A DNA stretch of 64,000 nt from Flavobacterium sp. N502536 (GTDB taxonomy: Bacteria > Bacteroidota > Bacteroidia > Flavobacteriales > Flavobacteriaceae). Each line of letters opens with the position of its first letter. Positions within the stretch are counted from its first letter, which is position 1. Under the pieces are notes generated by a model that did no database searches, had not been told where the DNA came from, and was given only the letters and a program-made list of their open reading frames with translations. The stretch covers positions 4,988,334-5,052,333 of the forward strand of contig NZ_CP110011.1 in NCBI RefSeq assembly GCF_025947345.1. Direction: 5' to 3'. Of the stretch, positions 20,549-29,150 are shown piece after piece. The position numbers and the translations under genes were made by a program.

Positions 20549-20590
20549 GTATTGAGCTAATGCGTTTCACATTTCACATTTTCACATTTC

Positions 20591-20638
20591 CTCATTATCT
20601 CATTATCTCATTATCTCATTATCTCATTATCTCATTCC
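20591..20638. repeat. Octamer tandem repeat (CTCATTAT)x6
   Basis: Five perfect and one imperfect copy of CTCATTAT run head to tail just after the oxidase stop codon (which is at 20646 on the minus strand). An AT-rich run of TTCACATTT-like units precedes it. Such an array can vary in copy number by slippage. No function is evident. Confidence 0.85.
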
Positions 20639-20645
20639 CAGCGAC

Positions 20646-22022
20646 TTAATTGATTATACTATTTTTATCAAATAATGCCTTGATATCCTTCATGATATTG
20701 ATATGGTGGTGCGACATGGCTTCTTCTAAATAGGGAAGGTTAATTTTTCCTATGCCGTGCTCTCCTGATATTGTGCCTCCCAGTTCCAGCGCTTTTAAGA
20801 AAATGGCTTTCACCCAAATCGCCAGCTGATCTTCCCACTCTTTTTTACTGGTTTGTTTGTCTTGAAAAATATTTACATGAAAATTTCCATTGCCTACATG
20901 TCCAAAAACGGTGTATTCGAAATCATACTTTTTTGCAATCCCGGCAATTGAGCGGTACATTTCATCAATTTTAGAACGGGGTACCACAATGTCTATGTCT
21001 CTAAAAAACACGTGATGTATGACGGCTTCTCCCACTTTAGAGCGCATTTCCCATAACGCTTTCACGCCATTTTGGGTATCTGCCATACTGATTTCTTCCT
21101 GGGTATAGTCCGCGATAAATTCGCTAATCTGAATGGCTTGTTCCATTAGTTTATCGGAAGCGGTTCCTTCCAGTTCGATCCATAAAAGACCTTTAGTAGT
21201 CTCGTGATTCCATTGTTTTTTATCGAGAAATTCCGAAGCCAGCTTTACTCCGGTCTGGTCAATAAATTCGATACTTGAAGCCTCATATCCTTTTGCAAAA
21301 AATTGCTGCACGCATTCAAACAGCTTTTCTATTTTAGAAAAAGGAATCATCAAAAGCAGTTCTTTTGCAGGAGGGACTAATTTTAAGACTACTTTGGTAA
21401 TGATACCCAGCGTTCCTTCGCTTCCGGTAAACAGTTGGGTCAGGTTATAACCGGTTGCGTTTTTAGTTACATTTTTTCCTGTCCAAATAATGGTTCCGTC
21501 GGGCAAAACAATTTCAAGATTGATTACGTAATCTTTAGTCGTGCCGTATTTCAATGATTTTGGGCTGCCACTAGATACGGCTATATTACCGCCAATAAAA
21601 CAGGCATTGGCACTGCTGATGTTTTGCGGAAAATTCAAACCTTCGTTTAATACCGCAGTACGTAAATCCTGAGTGATGACTCCTGACTCTGCTGTAACAG
21701 TCCTGTCTATTTTATTGATTTCGATAATTTTATTTAAACGTTCCAGCGAAAGTATCAGACCATTCGTTTCAGACAATGCACCTCTGCTGACTCCTGTACC
21801 ACCGCCTCTCACGGTGATACTGGTCTTTGTTTCATTACAGATTTTAAGGATTTTTGAAATCTCTTTTTCGTCTTTCGGAAGGATTACTGCCGAAGGTATT
21901 TTCTCTTCATCAGAAGTACAGTCTCTGGAATAATTGTATAATCGTTCAGCATTGGTGAGTACATACTCACGTCCCACTATCTGAATTATAGCATTTATAA
22001 TATCTGTCTGGCAACCTGTCAT
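20646..22022 (-). CDS. FAD-linked 2-hydroxyacid oxidase, proposed 4-hydroxymandelate oxidase
   Basis: 458 residues of the GlcD/D-lactate dehydrogenase type. The N-terminal FAD-binding domain (about 35-215) shows VRGGGTGVSRGAL and the IGGNIAVSSGSPKSLKYG loop; the C-terminal FAD-oxidase domain (about 220-455) ends with the family motif GGTISGEHGIGK. It starts 5 bases after the stop codon of the hydroxymandelate synthase gene, so the two are cotranscribed and probably coupled. By position it should oxidise 4-hydroxymandelate to 4-hydroxyphenylglyoxylate, the middle step to 4-hydroxyphenylglycine (inference). In known actinomycete clusters that step is done by an unrelated FMN-dependent enzyme (Hmo), so this looks like a non-homologous replacement. 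Members of this FAD family often prefer D-2-hydroxyacids. The alternative is a general glycolate/lactate dehydrogenase. Confidence 0.88.
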   Translation of the reverse strand: MTGCQTDIINAIIQIVGREYVLTNAERLYNYSRDCTSDEEKIPSAVILPKDEKEISKILKICNETKTSITVRGGGTGVSRGALSETNGLILSLERLNKIIEINKIDRTVTAESGVITQDLRTAVLNEGLNFPQNISSANACFIGGNIAVSSGSPKSLKYGTTKDYVINLEIVLPDGTIIWTGKNVTKNATGYNLTQLFTGSEGTLGIITKVVLKLVPPAKELLLMIPFSKIEKLFECVQQFFAKGYEASSIEFIDQTGVKLASEFLDKKQWNHETTKGLLWIELEGTASDKLMEQAIQISEFIADYTQEEISMADTQNGVKALWEMRSKVGEAVIHHVFFRDIDIVVPRSKIDEMYRSIAGIAKKYDFEYTVFGHVGNGNFHVNIFQDKQTSKKEWEDQLAIWVKAIFLKALELGGTISGEHGIGKINLPYLEEAMSHHHINIMKDIKALFDKNSIIN

Positions 22023-22027
22023 CGGGA

Positions 22028-23146
22028 TTATATTTTATTTGAAAGCGTTAATTCTTCTTCCATTGCTTCAAACAGCGCATAGATGTTGTCTAAGCCAAAT
22101 CCCTGATAATCATTAACTCTTTGTACAATTTCATAAAAAAATGTAGCTCTGTCGCCTATCGGAGTGGTGAAGATCTGGAAGAGTAAGGCTCCTTCCAAAA
22201 CATCACATAAGATTCCGTGCTTTTTTAATGGTTCTACATCCAATTCAGGATATTTTGCTGCTAGTTTTTCGTAGTAAGAATCCGGGTATCTGGTAAATTT
22301 CACACCAGACTCTCTCAGTGCTTTCACCGATTTAATGATGTTGTTGGATTCAAAAGCGATATGCTGTATCCCTGTTCCGTAGTTTTGATCGATAAACAAT
22401 TGTACCTGGTTTTTTACCCCATGTTCCGGTTCAACCAAAACGTTATTGATGCTTTTGTTACCCGATTGTAGCACTTTCAATAACATCCCGATTTTCTTTT
22501 CGCCTTTCACTTTTCTTTCGTCAAATTCGACTACCGTTTTCGAAAGGAAGATGTTGTTAAAATACTTTTCCCAAAGATTGATTTCATTAAGTCTTAAAGC
22601 ACAGGCCACATGGTCAATTTTTTGCAAGCCGGTATCTTCTCCTTCAAAATTCCATTCGCTCTGTACGTTTTTATATCCCGGAAGAAAATCTCCGTTGTAA
22701 TTGTCATAGTTGACCAATACGATTTCGTTGTCATCAAACATTTTTAAAGACGCCTGTTCTACAAAACCATTTTCATCCGATGTTAAATGCGGATGCTCTA
22801 CCGGTATCGCTCCGTTTTTCATAGCTCTTGCAAAAAAGTCCTTCACATTATCAACGTTTATGGCCATTCGCTTGATACCGTTTCCATGAAGGTCAACAAA
22901 CGAAACTATTTTGTAAGAGCTGGGCTGTGATGCAGAAGTGATCACCAGTTTGATATCATTTTTAACGATATAGTACGAACATCTGTCTAAAACACCCGTT
23001 TCCGGCCCCGCATAAGCGATAACTTCAAAACCTAATGCTTTCACGTGCCAGAATACGACCATCTTGGCCATACCTACGTAATACTCGACAAAATCATACT
23101 CCATATTAAAAAAATCAGATACGATAATTTCATTGTTGTTTTCCAT
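22028..23146 (-). CDS. hmaS: 4-hydroxymandelate synthase (HPPD family)
   Basis: 372-residue Fe(II) dioxygenase of the 4-hydroxyphenylpyruvate dioxygenase (HPPD) superfamily with two VOC repeats. The iron ligands are His179 (HVACAL), His262 (QHIAF) and Glu339 (FFYEIVQR). HPPD enzymes usually have a Pro-x-Asn-Glu-Pro stretch in the active site; here it is Val236-Leu-Val238-Glu-Pro. Loss of that Asn for a hydrophobic residue is, from memory, a mark of hydroxymandelate synthases. HmaS converts 4-hydroxyphenylpyruvate to 4-hydroxymandelate, the first committed step to 4-hydroxyphenylglycine. The gene lies between an aminotransferase (12 bases upstream) and an oxidase (5 bases downstream), which is the expected three-step set. 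A housekeeping HPPD for tyrosine breakdown is the alternative, but the context argues against it. Confidence 0.88.
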   Translation of the reverse strand: MENNNEIIVSDFFNMEYDFVEYYVGMAKMVVFWHVKALGFEVIAYAGPETGVLDRCSYYIVKNDIKLVITSASQPSSYKIVSFVDLHGNGIKRMAINVDNVKDFFARAMKNGAIPVEHPHLTSDENGFVEQASLKMFDDNEIVLVNYDNYNGDFLPGYKNVQSEWNFEGEDTGLQKIDHVACALRLNEINLWEKYFNNIFLSKTVVEFDERKVKGEKKIGMLLKVLQSGNKSINNVLVEPEHGVKNQVQLFIDQNYGTGIQHIAFESNNIIKSVKALRESGVKFTRYPDSYYEKLAAKYPELDVEPLKKHGILCDVLEGALLFQIFTTPIGDRATFFYEIVQRVNDYQGFGLDNIYALFEAMEEELTLSNKI

Positions 23147-23158
23147 TTTTATAGTTTT

Positions 23159-24477
23159 TTATTGGTTAGTTACTTTTGATTTGATGAACTCAGACAATCT
23201 TTCAATTCCGTTTTTTATCTCTTCCCGGGTGACATTACTAAAAGCCAGTCGCAATTCGTTTTCGCCTCCCTGGTTCATGTAGAAAAAAGACATGGGGGTA
23301 AAAATGACTTTATTCGTTTCTGCACAGGCAATAACGTCTTGTTTTGTTACTCTGAAAGGCACTTTAAGGATCAGGAAGAAACCTCCGGCTGGCAGATTCC
23401 AACTGATATTTTCGGCCCAAAAATGGGTTTCCTTATTGAAAAAATGACTCAGACTTTCTAAAAGCTGGTTCCTTTTTTCTTTCATCCCGGCCCTCTTTTC
23501 TGTATTTAAAGTTTCAAGCGAAAATGCATTTTTCAATAACAAACCGCCAAACATGGCCTGCATGATCGATGGGGTGTTTACGGTGACATATCCTTTTGTT
23601 TTGGCCATTAAATCGCTTAGGGCTATACTTTTTTCGTTTACTTTCACTTTTTGTGTGACCACCATTAAACACAGGCGTAAGGAAGGATATATGGTTTTGG
23701 AAAGCGATCGCAAATAGATCACACTGTTGTTTTGATCCAATGATTTTAAGGTGGGCATTTTAGCATTTTCATAATAAAAATCGCCATAGGCATTGTCTTC
23801 GAAAAGCACAAAATCATACACACGGGCCAACTCTAAAAGACGATGTCTGTTGGTTAAAGACATGCTGTTTCCTGTAGGGTTCTGAAAATCGGGGATGACA
23901 TAGACAATTTTTACTTTTTTGCCTTTTTCCTGATAGTCCAGTATTTTTTCTTCGATTGCCTGTATGGAGGATTCATCGGATATAACAGGAATGGTATCAA
24001 TCGCATAATCATTGATTTTAGCAAAATGTGTTACCCCGATATAAGCCGGATCTTCGACCAAAATCACATCATTTTCGCGGTTGCATAAAGTCGTGATTCC
24101 AATGGCGATTGCTTCTTGTGCGCCTACCGTTATGAGGATATCTTCTGGGTTTGCTTTTATGGCTTCATCAACTGATAAATATTTTGCTACTTCTTCATTG
24201 ATGATGCCTTTAGTTCGGTTGTACTGCCCCAAATTTTCTAACACTATATTTTCGGAAAGACCTTTTTCCCGGCATTGTTTTTTACAAAATGATCCAGGCA
24301 TTCAGAGAATTGATCGATCTTGAAATAGTTAGCGTCTGGCCTTCCCGAAGCAAACGAAATGGCGTCAGGGTATTGCAGCTGAACTTCGTTCAGAAATCCC
24401 ATCACATCTTCGCCCATAGCAAACAACAATGGATTTACCACATCAAACGACGGTTGTGAAATCATTTTTTCAATCAT
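23159..24477 (-). CDS. hpgT: 4-hydroxyphenylglycine aminotransferase, one-base frameshift
   Basis: PLP-dependent fold-type-I aminotransferase read in two frames. The first frame (24477 to about 24262) gives residues beginning MIEKMISQ and including FASGRPDANYF; the second (ending 23159) includes VGAQEAI, PDFQNPTGNSMS, FEDNAYGDFYY and RSLSK, whose Lys is the PLP anchor. The frames join cleanly if one base is added to the T run at 24263-24267 (A run on the coding strand): the product then reads NNAGKKGLSENIV. Restored length is about 439 residues, normal for the HpgT/aminoadipate-transaminase group. HpgT transaminates 4-hydroxyphenylglyoxylate to L-Hpg, often with tyrosine as donor, which regenerates HPPD substrate. 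Start 54 bases after the preceding NRPS gene. Sequencing error is the likeliest cause of the shift; otherwise Hpg supply would be impaired. Confidence 0.85.
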
Positions 24478-24531
24478 CTCTGAATTTTTTAAAAGGTTAT
24501 TGGTTTTTATTTTTAGAAAAAAAGGGCTGTA

Positions 24532-27500
24532 TTAAATGTTGAATTTTTCGTACTCCACTTCGTCAAGCTCCTCCGTTTGTGTTATTATTTTTTCGATCTC
24601 AACCGCAAAAGAGGTTATGGTAAGATTGTGCAATAAGGTCAAAGCTGTAGGCGTTACCCCAAACTGTTTGTAAATCTCGTTTTTCATTTTTGCCAGCTTT
24701 AAACTGCTTCCTCCCAGAAAAAAGAAATTATCGTTGACGCTTATTTCTTCAAGTTTTAACAGCGCTTTCCAGATCTCGGTAAGCTTGCTTTCTGTTTCAT
24801 TTCTGGCAGCTACAAAAGTTCTTTGCACAGTTGTTTTATCATTTTTAAGCAGACGTAATTTTTTGGTATCTGCTTTACCGTTTACCGTTACCGGAATTTC
24901 CTTTATGCGAATAAAGTTTTCAGGAATCATGTAGTCGGGTAAATCGTTTTTCAGGAATTCTCTTAAGGCTGTAAAGTCTATTTCTTCATCACTTTTAAGG
25001 TATCCGGTAAGTTCTTTCTCTCCGTTTTCAGCTGCGTTCAATAACACTATTGCTTCTTTTACTGCCGGATGCTGCTCTATTGTATTTTCGATTTCTTTCA
25101 AATCAATACGATAGCCTCTTATTTTGATCTGACTGCTTTTTCGGCCTAGGTATTTCAAGGTTCCGTCTGGCAGCCATTTTACTAAATCGCCTGTTTTGTA
25201 GAGTAAAGCCCCCATTTCAGGATCGATAGTATTCGGAACAAACGCTGCTTCTGAAAGCAATTTATCTTTAAAATACCCCGATGCAAGTCCGCTTCCTGCG
25301 ATGTAAAGCTCTCCAACAGCACCTTCGGGCATTAGCCTTTTTTCTTCCGACAAAACATACAATGCCGTTTTGTCTATAGGTCTTCCAATGTTTACAAGAT
25401 CGTCCTGTTGCAGAAATTGTACACTTGAAATGATTGCGGTTTCTGTTGGCCCATAAAGATTCCAGATTCCTGTACCGCTTAGCTGTACCAGTTTGTTTTT
25501 CAGCTGTTGCTCCAAATCTTCTCCTGCGGCCAGCACAACAAGCTTTTCTGTGTTTTTCCAGCCTGTATCCAAAAGCATTTTCCATCTTGTAGGTGTGGTA
25601 AGCATATGACTTACTGTATTTTTTTTCAGAAAATCATTCAGCTGGTAAATGTCATTTGACTCCTGTTCGTTGGTCAGTACAACCTGTCCTCCAACGGTTA
25701 ACGGCAGAAAAATTTCCAATAGTGAAATGTCAAAGATCAAAGGAGTTACCGCCACAAACTTTGTTGTAGCCTCTAAGGCCAGCTTTTGAACTAATGAAAC
25801 CATTACATTACTAAATGAGCCGTGATGGATCATTACGCCTTTTGGCTCTCCTGTTGATCCGGAAGTAAAAATGACATAAGCCAGATCATTCGGATTTAGG
25901 GTTACAGTTTCGAAACTATTCTCTGAGGTATCAGGAATTTTATTAATATCGATTTTCTCTATTTCCGCAGAAAAAAGATGCAGGTTCTCTTTTTGAGCCA
26001 CCACCAATTCAGGGTTTACTTTGGCTATAATTCGGGTAATTCTTTGTTTTGGATAAGTGGAATCAATGGGTAAAAAAGCTGCTCCGGCCATCATAATCCC
26101 CAAAATACCTACTAACTGATCGGCAGAACGGTTGATGCACAATGGAATGATCGTGCCTTTGCCCGCTCCTTTTGATTGTAAATGTCGGGCCAGATTTTCT
26201 GCTTTTTGATACAACGCTTCATAAGATAGTGAAGTCGTGCTATCGGAAACGGCAGTCTTAGTAGGATGCAAAAGATATTGTTCTTTAAAAAGCGCTGCTA
26301 CCGACTGCTCTGTATTTTTATTTTGCCCCTCGTTTTGGGCTTCATTCCCCTCTTTTTTTAGCGCATTAAAAGAATCTTTTAATTTCGTAATTCGCGGCAA
26401 TCCCTCAAGCGCACTGGTTTTATCAATACCAAAATCGATCAAACATGCGATCTCATCAACTCCTGCTTGTACCGCTTTATGGAGTATTGGAAAACTGCTT
26501 TCTACAGTCCCGATAAGGCTGCTTTCTTTAAAATATTTGGTAACCGAAAAATCTAACAATTCTTCAACGGATTGATCCGTTATGCTTTTAAGTACAGGAT
26601 CATTTCCGCTTTCTAAAACATCTTTGCCACTCATTTCAAGAGACTTTAGCAAATATTTTTTCATAGAAGGTCTTGCTTTTTCCTGTGCTTCTTCTACCGT
26701 TTCATCCAGGTAAGTGTGTAACATGAGTACCACTCTGTCGCCACCTTTTTTATGATTGTGCTGTTGGTAGGCCTTTCGGTATACCGCAATTTTTTCTTCT
26801 AAATCTGCAAATCCGCTATTCAACAATCCGGTTAAAATTCCGGCTCCTATTTCACCTGCTTTTTGATAGGTTTCTACATTTGCTGTACAGGCAATCCAAA
26901 CAGGAAGATCTTTACGCACGGGCTTTGGCAATATTTTAAAAGATTTTTCGATAGCGTCAATTCCTTTAAAATTTACCGAATTCCCTTTCCAAAGCGAACG
27001 AACATCTTCTATGGTTTGGATTAAAACCTTTTTTCGGTCTTTAAAATTTTCAGGATAAAAAACAAAGTCATTCGCGTTCCATCCCGAGGCAAAACAAATA
27101 CCTGCTCTTCCTCCCGAAATATTATCAACTACCGACCATTCTTCCGCTATTCGGATAGGATGGTGAAGTCCTGCCACTACGCTTCCTGACCGGATACCTA
27201 CATTTTTAGTTCTTGCTGCTAATGCCGCCCCTAAAACACTCGGATTCGGAAAAGGTCCGCCAAAATCATTAAAATGACGTTCGGGTGTCCAAATCGCGCT
27301 ATAACCATTCAGATCTGCGTAAGCCGCTCCTACCATTAGTATTTCGTACTGGTTTTCTTCGGTTCCGGTATTTCCAAAATAATAAAGTCCGAAATCTAAC
27401 GTTCCGTGACTATCATCAGCTGATTCCTCTGCCAAAACAGTACCTGATTCATTTCTGCTCCATGCGGTAATTTTTTTATGTTCAACAGGATCGATACTTT

Positions 27501-29046
27501 CCAGAACGCTTATCGCAACACTATCGTCGGTGATGGTTTTCGTCATTAAATACTCCAAATGATCGGCCAGACGTTTGATGGTTTCTTCGCGATAGATTCG
27601 GGAGTTGTATTCGATTTCATAAAAAAGGTTTCCTTCTTTTGATTCCGCAAAATTAAAAGTAAGATCATAGGCGGAGTAGCCTTCCTTAAGCTCAGCAAAT
27701 TCAGCCACTTTTAATCCCCCCGGAAGAAAATCATGTTCTAAAGAATGGGAGTCAAAGTTTTGCAGGACCACAAATACATCAAATATGGTGTTTCTGCCCG
27801 GATCTCTTTCTACCTGAAGCTGATTTACGATTTCTTCAAAAGGATATTCTCTGTTTTCGTAGGCGTTGAAGGCATTGGTATTCACAATATTGAACAGTTC
27901 CTTAAACGTATGGTGGCCCTCAAAACGGGTTCGCAACGCTATTGTATCGGCATAAAAACCGATCTGTTCCTCTAGTTCAGAAAAATCTCTGCCGTAAACC
28001 GGAAATCCAAGAATAATGTCTTTCTGTTCGCTAAACTTGTAAAACAACAAATTAAACAAAGTCATCAATCCGGTAAACAAGGTTCCGCCTTCGTTTCGGC
28101 AATAGGCCTTAAACGGTTTTACCGATTCGACATTGATTAAACGTCTTAGCATCCCCACTTCTGAGTTTCTGACTGCGGGTCTCGCATAGTCTTCCGGCAA
28201 CTGAAGTAAAGGCAATTCACCGCCCAGCTGGTTGATCCAATAGGCTTTTTCTTTGCTTAAATCGATCGTCTCAAAACGCTTGCTTTTCCATACCGCCACA
28301 TCTTTATATTGAATTCTGAGCGCCGGTAAGAAATCCTCGGTCTGCAATACTTCGGCTTTATAAAAAAAGAATAAATCCCGCATCAGTATGTTAAACGACC
28401 TGCTATCGCAAATAATATGGTGGATGATGATGTAAAACAACCATTTATCGTTCTCTAAACGAATTAAGTAAAACTTGAATAAAGGGCCGATTTGTAACTC
28501 AAAAGGGATTCCCCTTTCCTCTTTCATGAACTTGACTAATCTTTCTTCGGAGGTGTCCTGACCTCTGAAATCAATGTGACTGATTTTAAAATTTAGTTCT
28601 TCGGTGCTTTTAATCCATTGGCATATTTCACCACTTTCATTTTCGGCAAAAACAGTTCTAAGACTTTCGTGTCTGGAAATCAATTTCTGGCTGGCTTTCT
28701 CAAGTGCCGCTCTGTCCAATTCTCCTTCAAACTGAAAACTTTTAGACATGTTGTAGGCATAGTTGTCGCCCCAGTTGTGACTTACAATCCATGATCTTGT
28801 CTGCGAAGGCGTCAGTGGATAATACTTAAGATCCGCTGGTGCCAAAGGTATGCTTGCTTCCGTTTTGTTTTCCTGCTGCTGTTGTTGTTTTAAATAGTCA
28901 ACAATTTCAGCTTTACGCACTTTTATTTGCTGTAAAACGGCCTCTGAAATTTCTTCAGCTGTATACGAAATGGCCAGATTATCATCAGCTAATTGAACGC
29001 TAATATTTTCTTCTGCTAGATAATTCAGGAACTGTAGTGTATTCAT
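24532..29046 (-). CDS. NRPS, TubC-C-luciferase-like monooxygenase-A-T
   Basis: 1504 residues from the ATG at 29046; an in-frame TTG at 29052 would add only two. Order: TubC-type docking domain (1-55); C domain (about 75-510) whose active-site motif reads HHIICDS, so the usual Gly of HHxxxDG is Ser; an inserted flavin-dependent luciferase-like monooxygenase (about 545-885, starting DFGLYYFGNTG, with WTPERHFNDFGGPFPNP and CFASGWNANDF); A domain (core FTSGSTGEPKG near 1057); carrier (GGSSL, Ser near 1449). The monooxygenase belongs to the natural-product group of bacterial-luciferase-like domains found inside NRPS and PKS proteins; its exact reaction is not set by sequence. The hand-read A code is DILLLALIIK, with no assignment I trust. 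The acidic tail ending KFNI may dock to the next TubC domain. Confidence 0.94.
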   Translation of the reverse strand: MNTLQFLNYLAEENISVQLADDNLAISYTAEEISEAVLQQIKVRKAEIVDYLKQQQQQENKTEASIPLAPADLKYYPLTPSQTRSWIVSHNWGDNYAYNMSKSFQFEGELDRAALEKASQKLISRHESLRTVFAENESGEICQWIKSTEELNFKISHIDFRGQDTSEERLVKFMKEERGIPFELQIGPLFKFYLIRLENDKWLFYIIIHHIICDSRSFNILMRDLFFFYKAEVLQTEDFLPALRIQYKDVAVWKSKRFETIDLSKEKAYWINQLGGELPLLQLPEDYARPAVRNSEVGMLRRLINVESVKPFKAYCRNEGGTLFTGLMTLFNLLFYKFSEQKDIILGFPVYGRDFSELEEQIGFYADTIALRTRFEGHHTFKELFNIVNTNAFNAYENREYPFEEIVNQLQVERDPGRNTIFDVFVVLQNFDSHSLEHDFLPGGLKVAEFAELKEGYSAYDLTFNFAESKEGNLFYEIEYNSRIYREETIKRLADHLEYLMTKTITDDSVAISVLESIDPVEHKKITAWSRNESGTVLAEESADDSHGTLDFGLYYFGNTGTEENQYEILMVGAAYADLNGYSAIWTPERHFNDFGGPFPNPSVLGAALAARTKNVGIRSGSVVAGLHHPIRIAEEWSVVDNISGGRAGICFASGWNANDFVFYPENFKDRKKVLIQTIEDVRSLWKGNSVNFKGIDAIEKSFKILPKPVRKDLPVWIACTANVETYQKAGEIGAGILTGLLNSGFADLEEKIAVYRKAYQQHNHKKGGDRVVLMLHTYLDETVEEAQEKARPSMKKYLLKSLEMSGKDVLESGNDPVLKSITDQSVEELLDFSVTKYFKESSLIGTVESSFPILHKAVQAGVDEIACLIDFGIDKTSALEGLPRITKLKDSFNALKKEGNEAQNEGQNKNTEQSVAALFKEQYLLHPTKTAVSDSTTSLSYEALYQKAENLARHLQSKGAGKGTIIPLCINRSADQLVGILGIMMAGAAFLPIDSTYPKQRITRIIAKVNPELVVAQKENLHLFSAEIEKIDINKIPDTSENSFETVTLNPNDLAYVIFTSGSTGEPKGVMIHHGSFSNVMVSLVQKLALEATTKFVAVTPLIFDISLLEIFLPLTVGGQVVLTNEQESNDIYQLNDFLKKNTVSHMLTTPTRWKMLLDTGWKNTEKLVVLAAGEDLEQQLKNKLVQLSGTGIWNLYGPTETAIISSVQFLQQDDLVNIGRPIDKTALYVLSEEKRLMPEGAVGELYIAGSGLASGYFKDKLLSEAAFVPNTIDPEMGALLYKTGDLVKWLPDGTLKYLGRKSSQIKIRGYRIDLKEIENTIEQHPAVKEAIVLLNAAENGEKELTGYLKSDEEIDFTALREFLKNDLPDYMIPENFIRIKEIPVTVNGKADTKKLRLLKNDKTTVQRTFVAARNETESKLTEIWKALLKLEEISVNDNFFFLGGSSLKLAKMKNEIYKQFGVTPTALTLLHNLTITSFAVEIEKIITQTEELDEVEYEKFNI

Positions 29047-29150
29047 AATCAATTCGATTTAAATAAATAGAGTAAGGTGTCCTAAGATTTTTTTTTGACT
29101 CAGAACGACGGGGCTAAAGGGTTAAAAAGGTACTTTTATGCGATGTTTGG

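Noticed and set aside
20591..20638. CRISPR-like array
   Set aside because: The units are 8 bases with no spacers and no cas genes are nearby.
22028..23146. Housekeeping 4-hydroxyphenylpyruvate dioxygenase for tyrosine breakdown
   Set aside because: It lies within an aminotransferase-oxidase triplet in an NRPS cluster and lacks the HPPD active-site Asn.
24244..24477. Separate small gene of 77 residues upstream of the aminotransferase
   Set aside because: Its sequence is the N-terminus of the aminotransferase, and one added base joins the two.
25268..25585. Open frames antisense to or shifted within the large synthetase genes
   Set aside because: They have no domain signal and lie wholly inside well-supported NRPS/PKS frames.
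29047..29052. TTG start for the monooxygenase-bearing NRPS
   Set aside because: An ATG two codons later at 29046 is the more likely start and loses nothing of the TubC domain.
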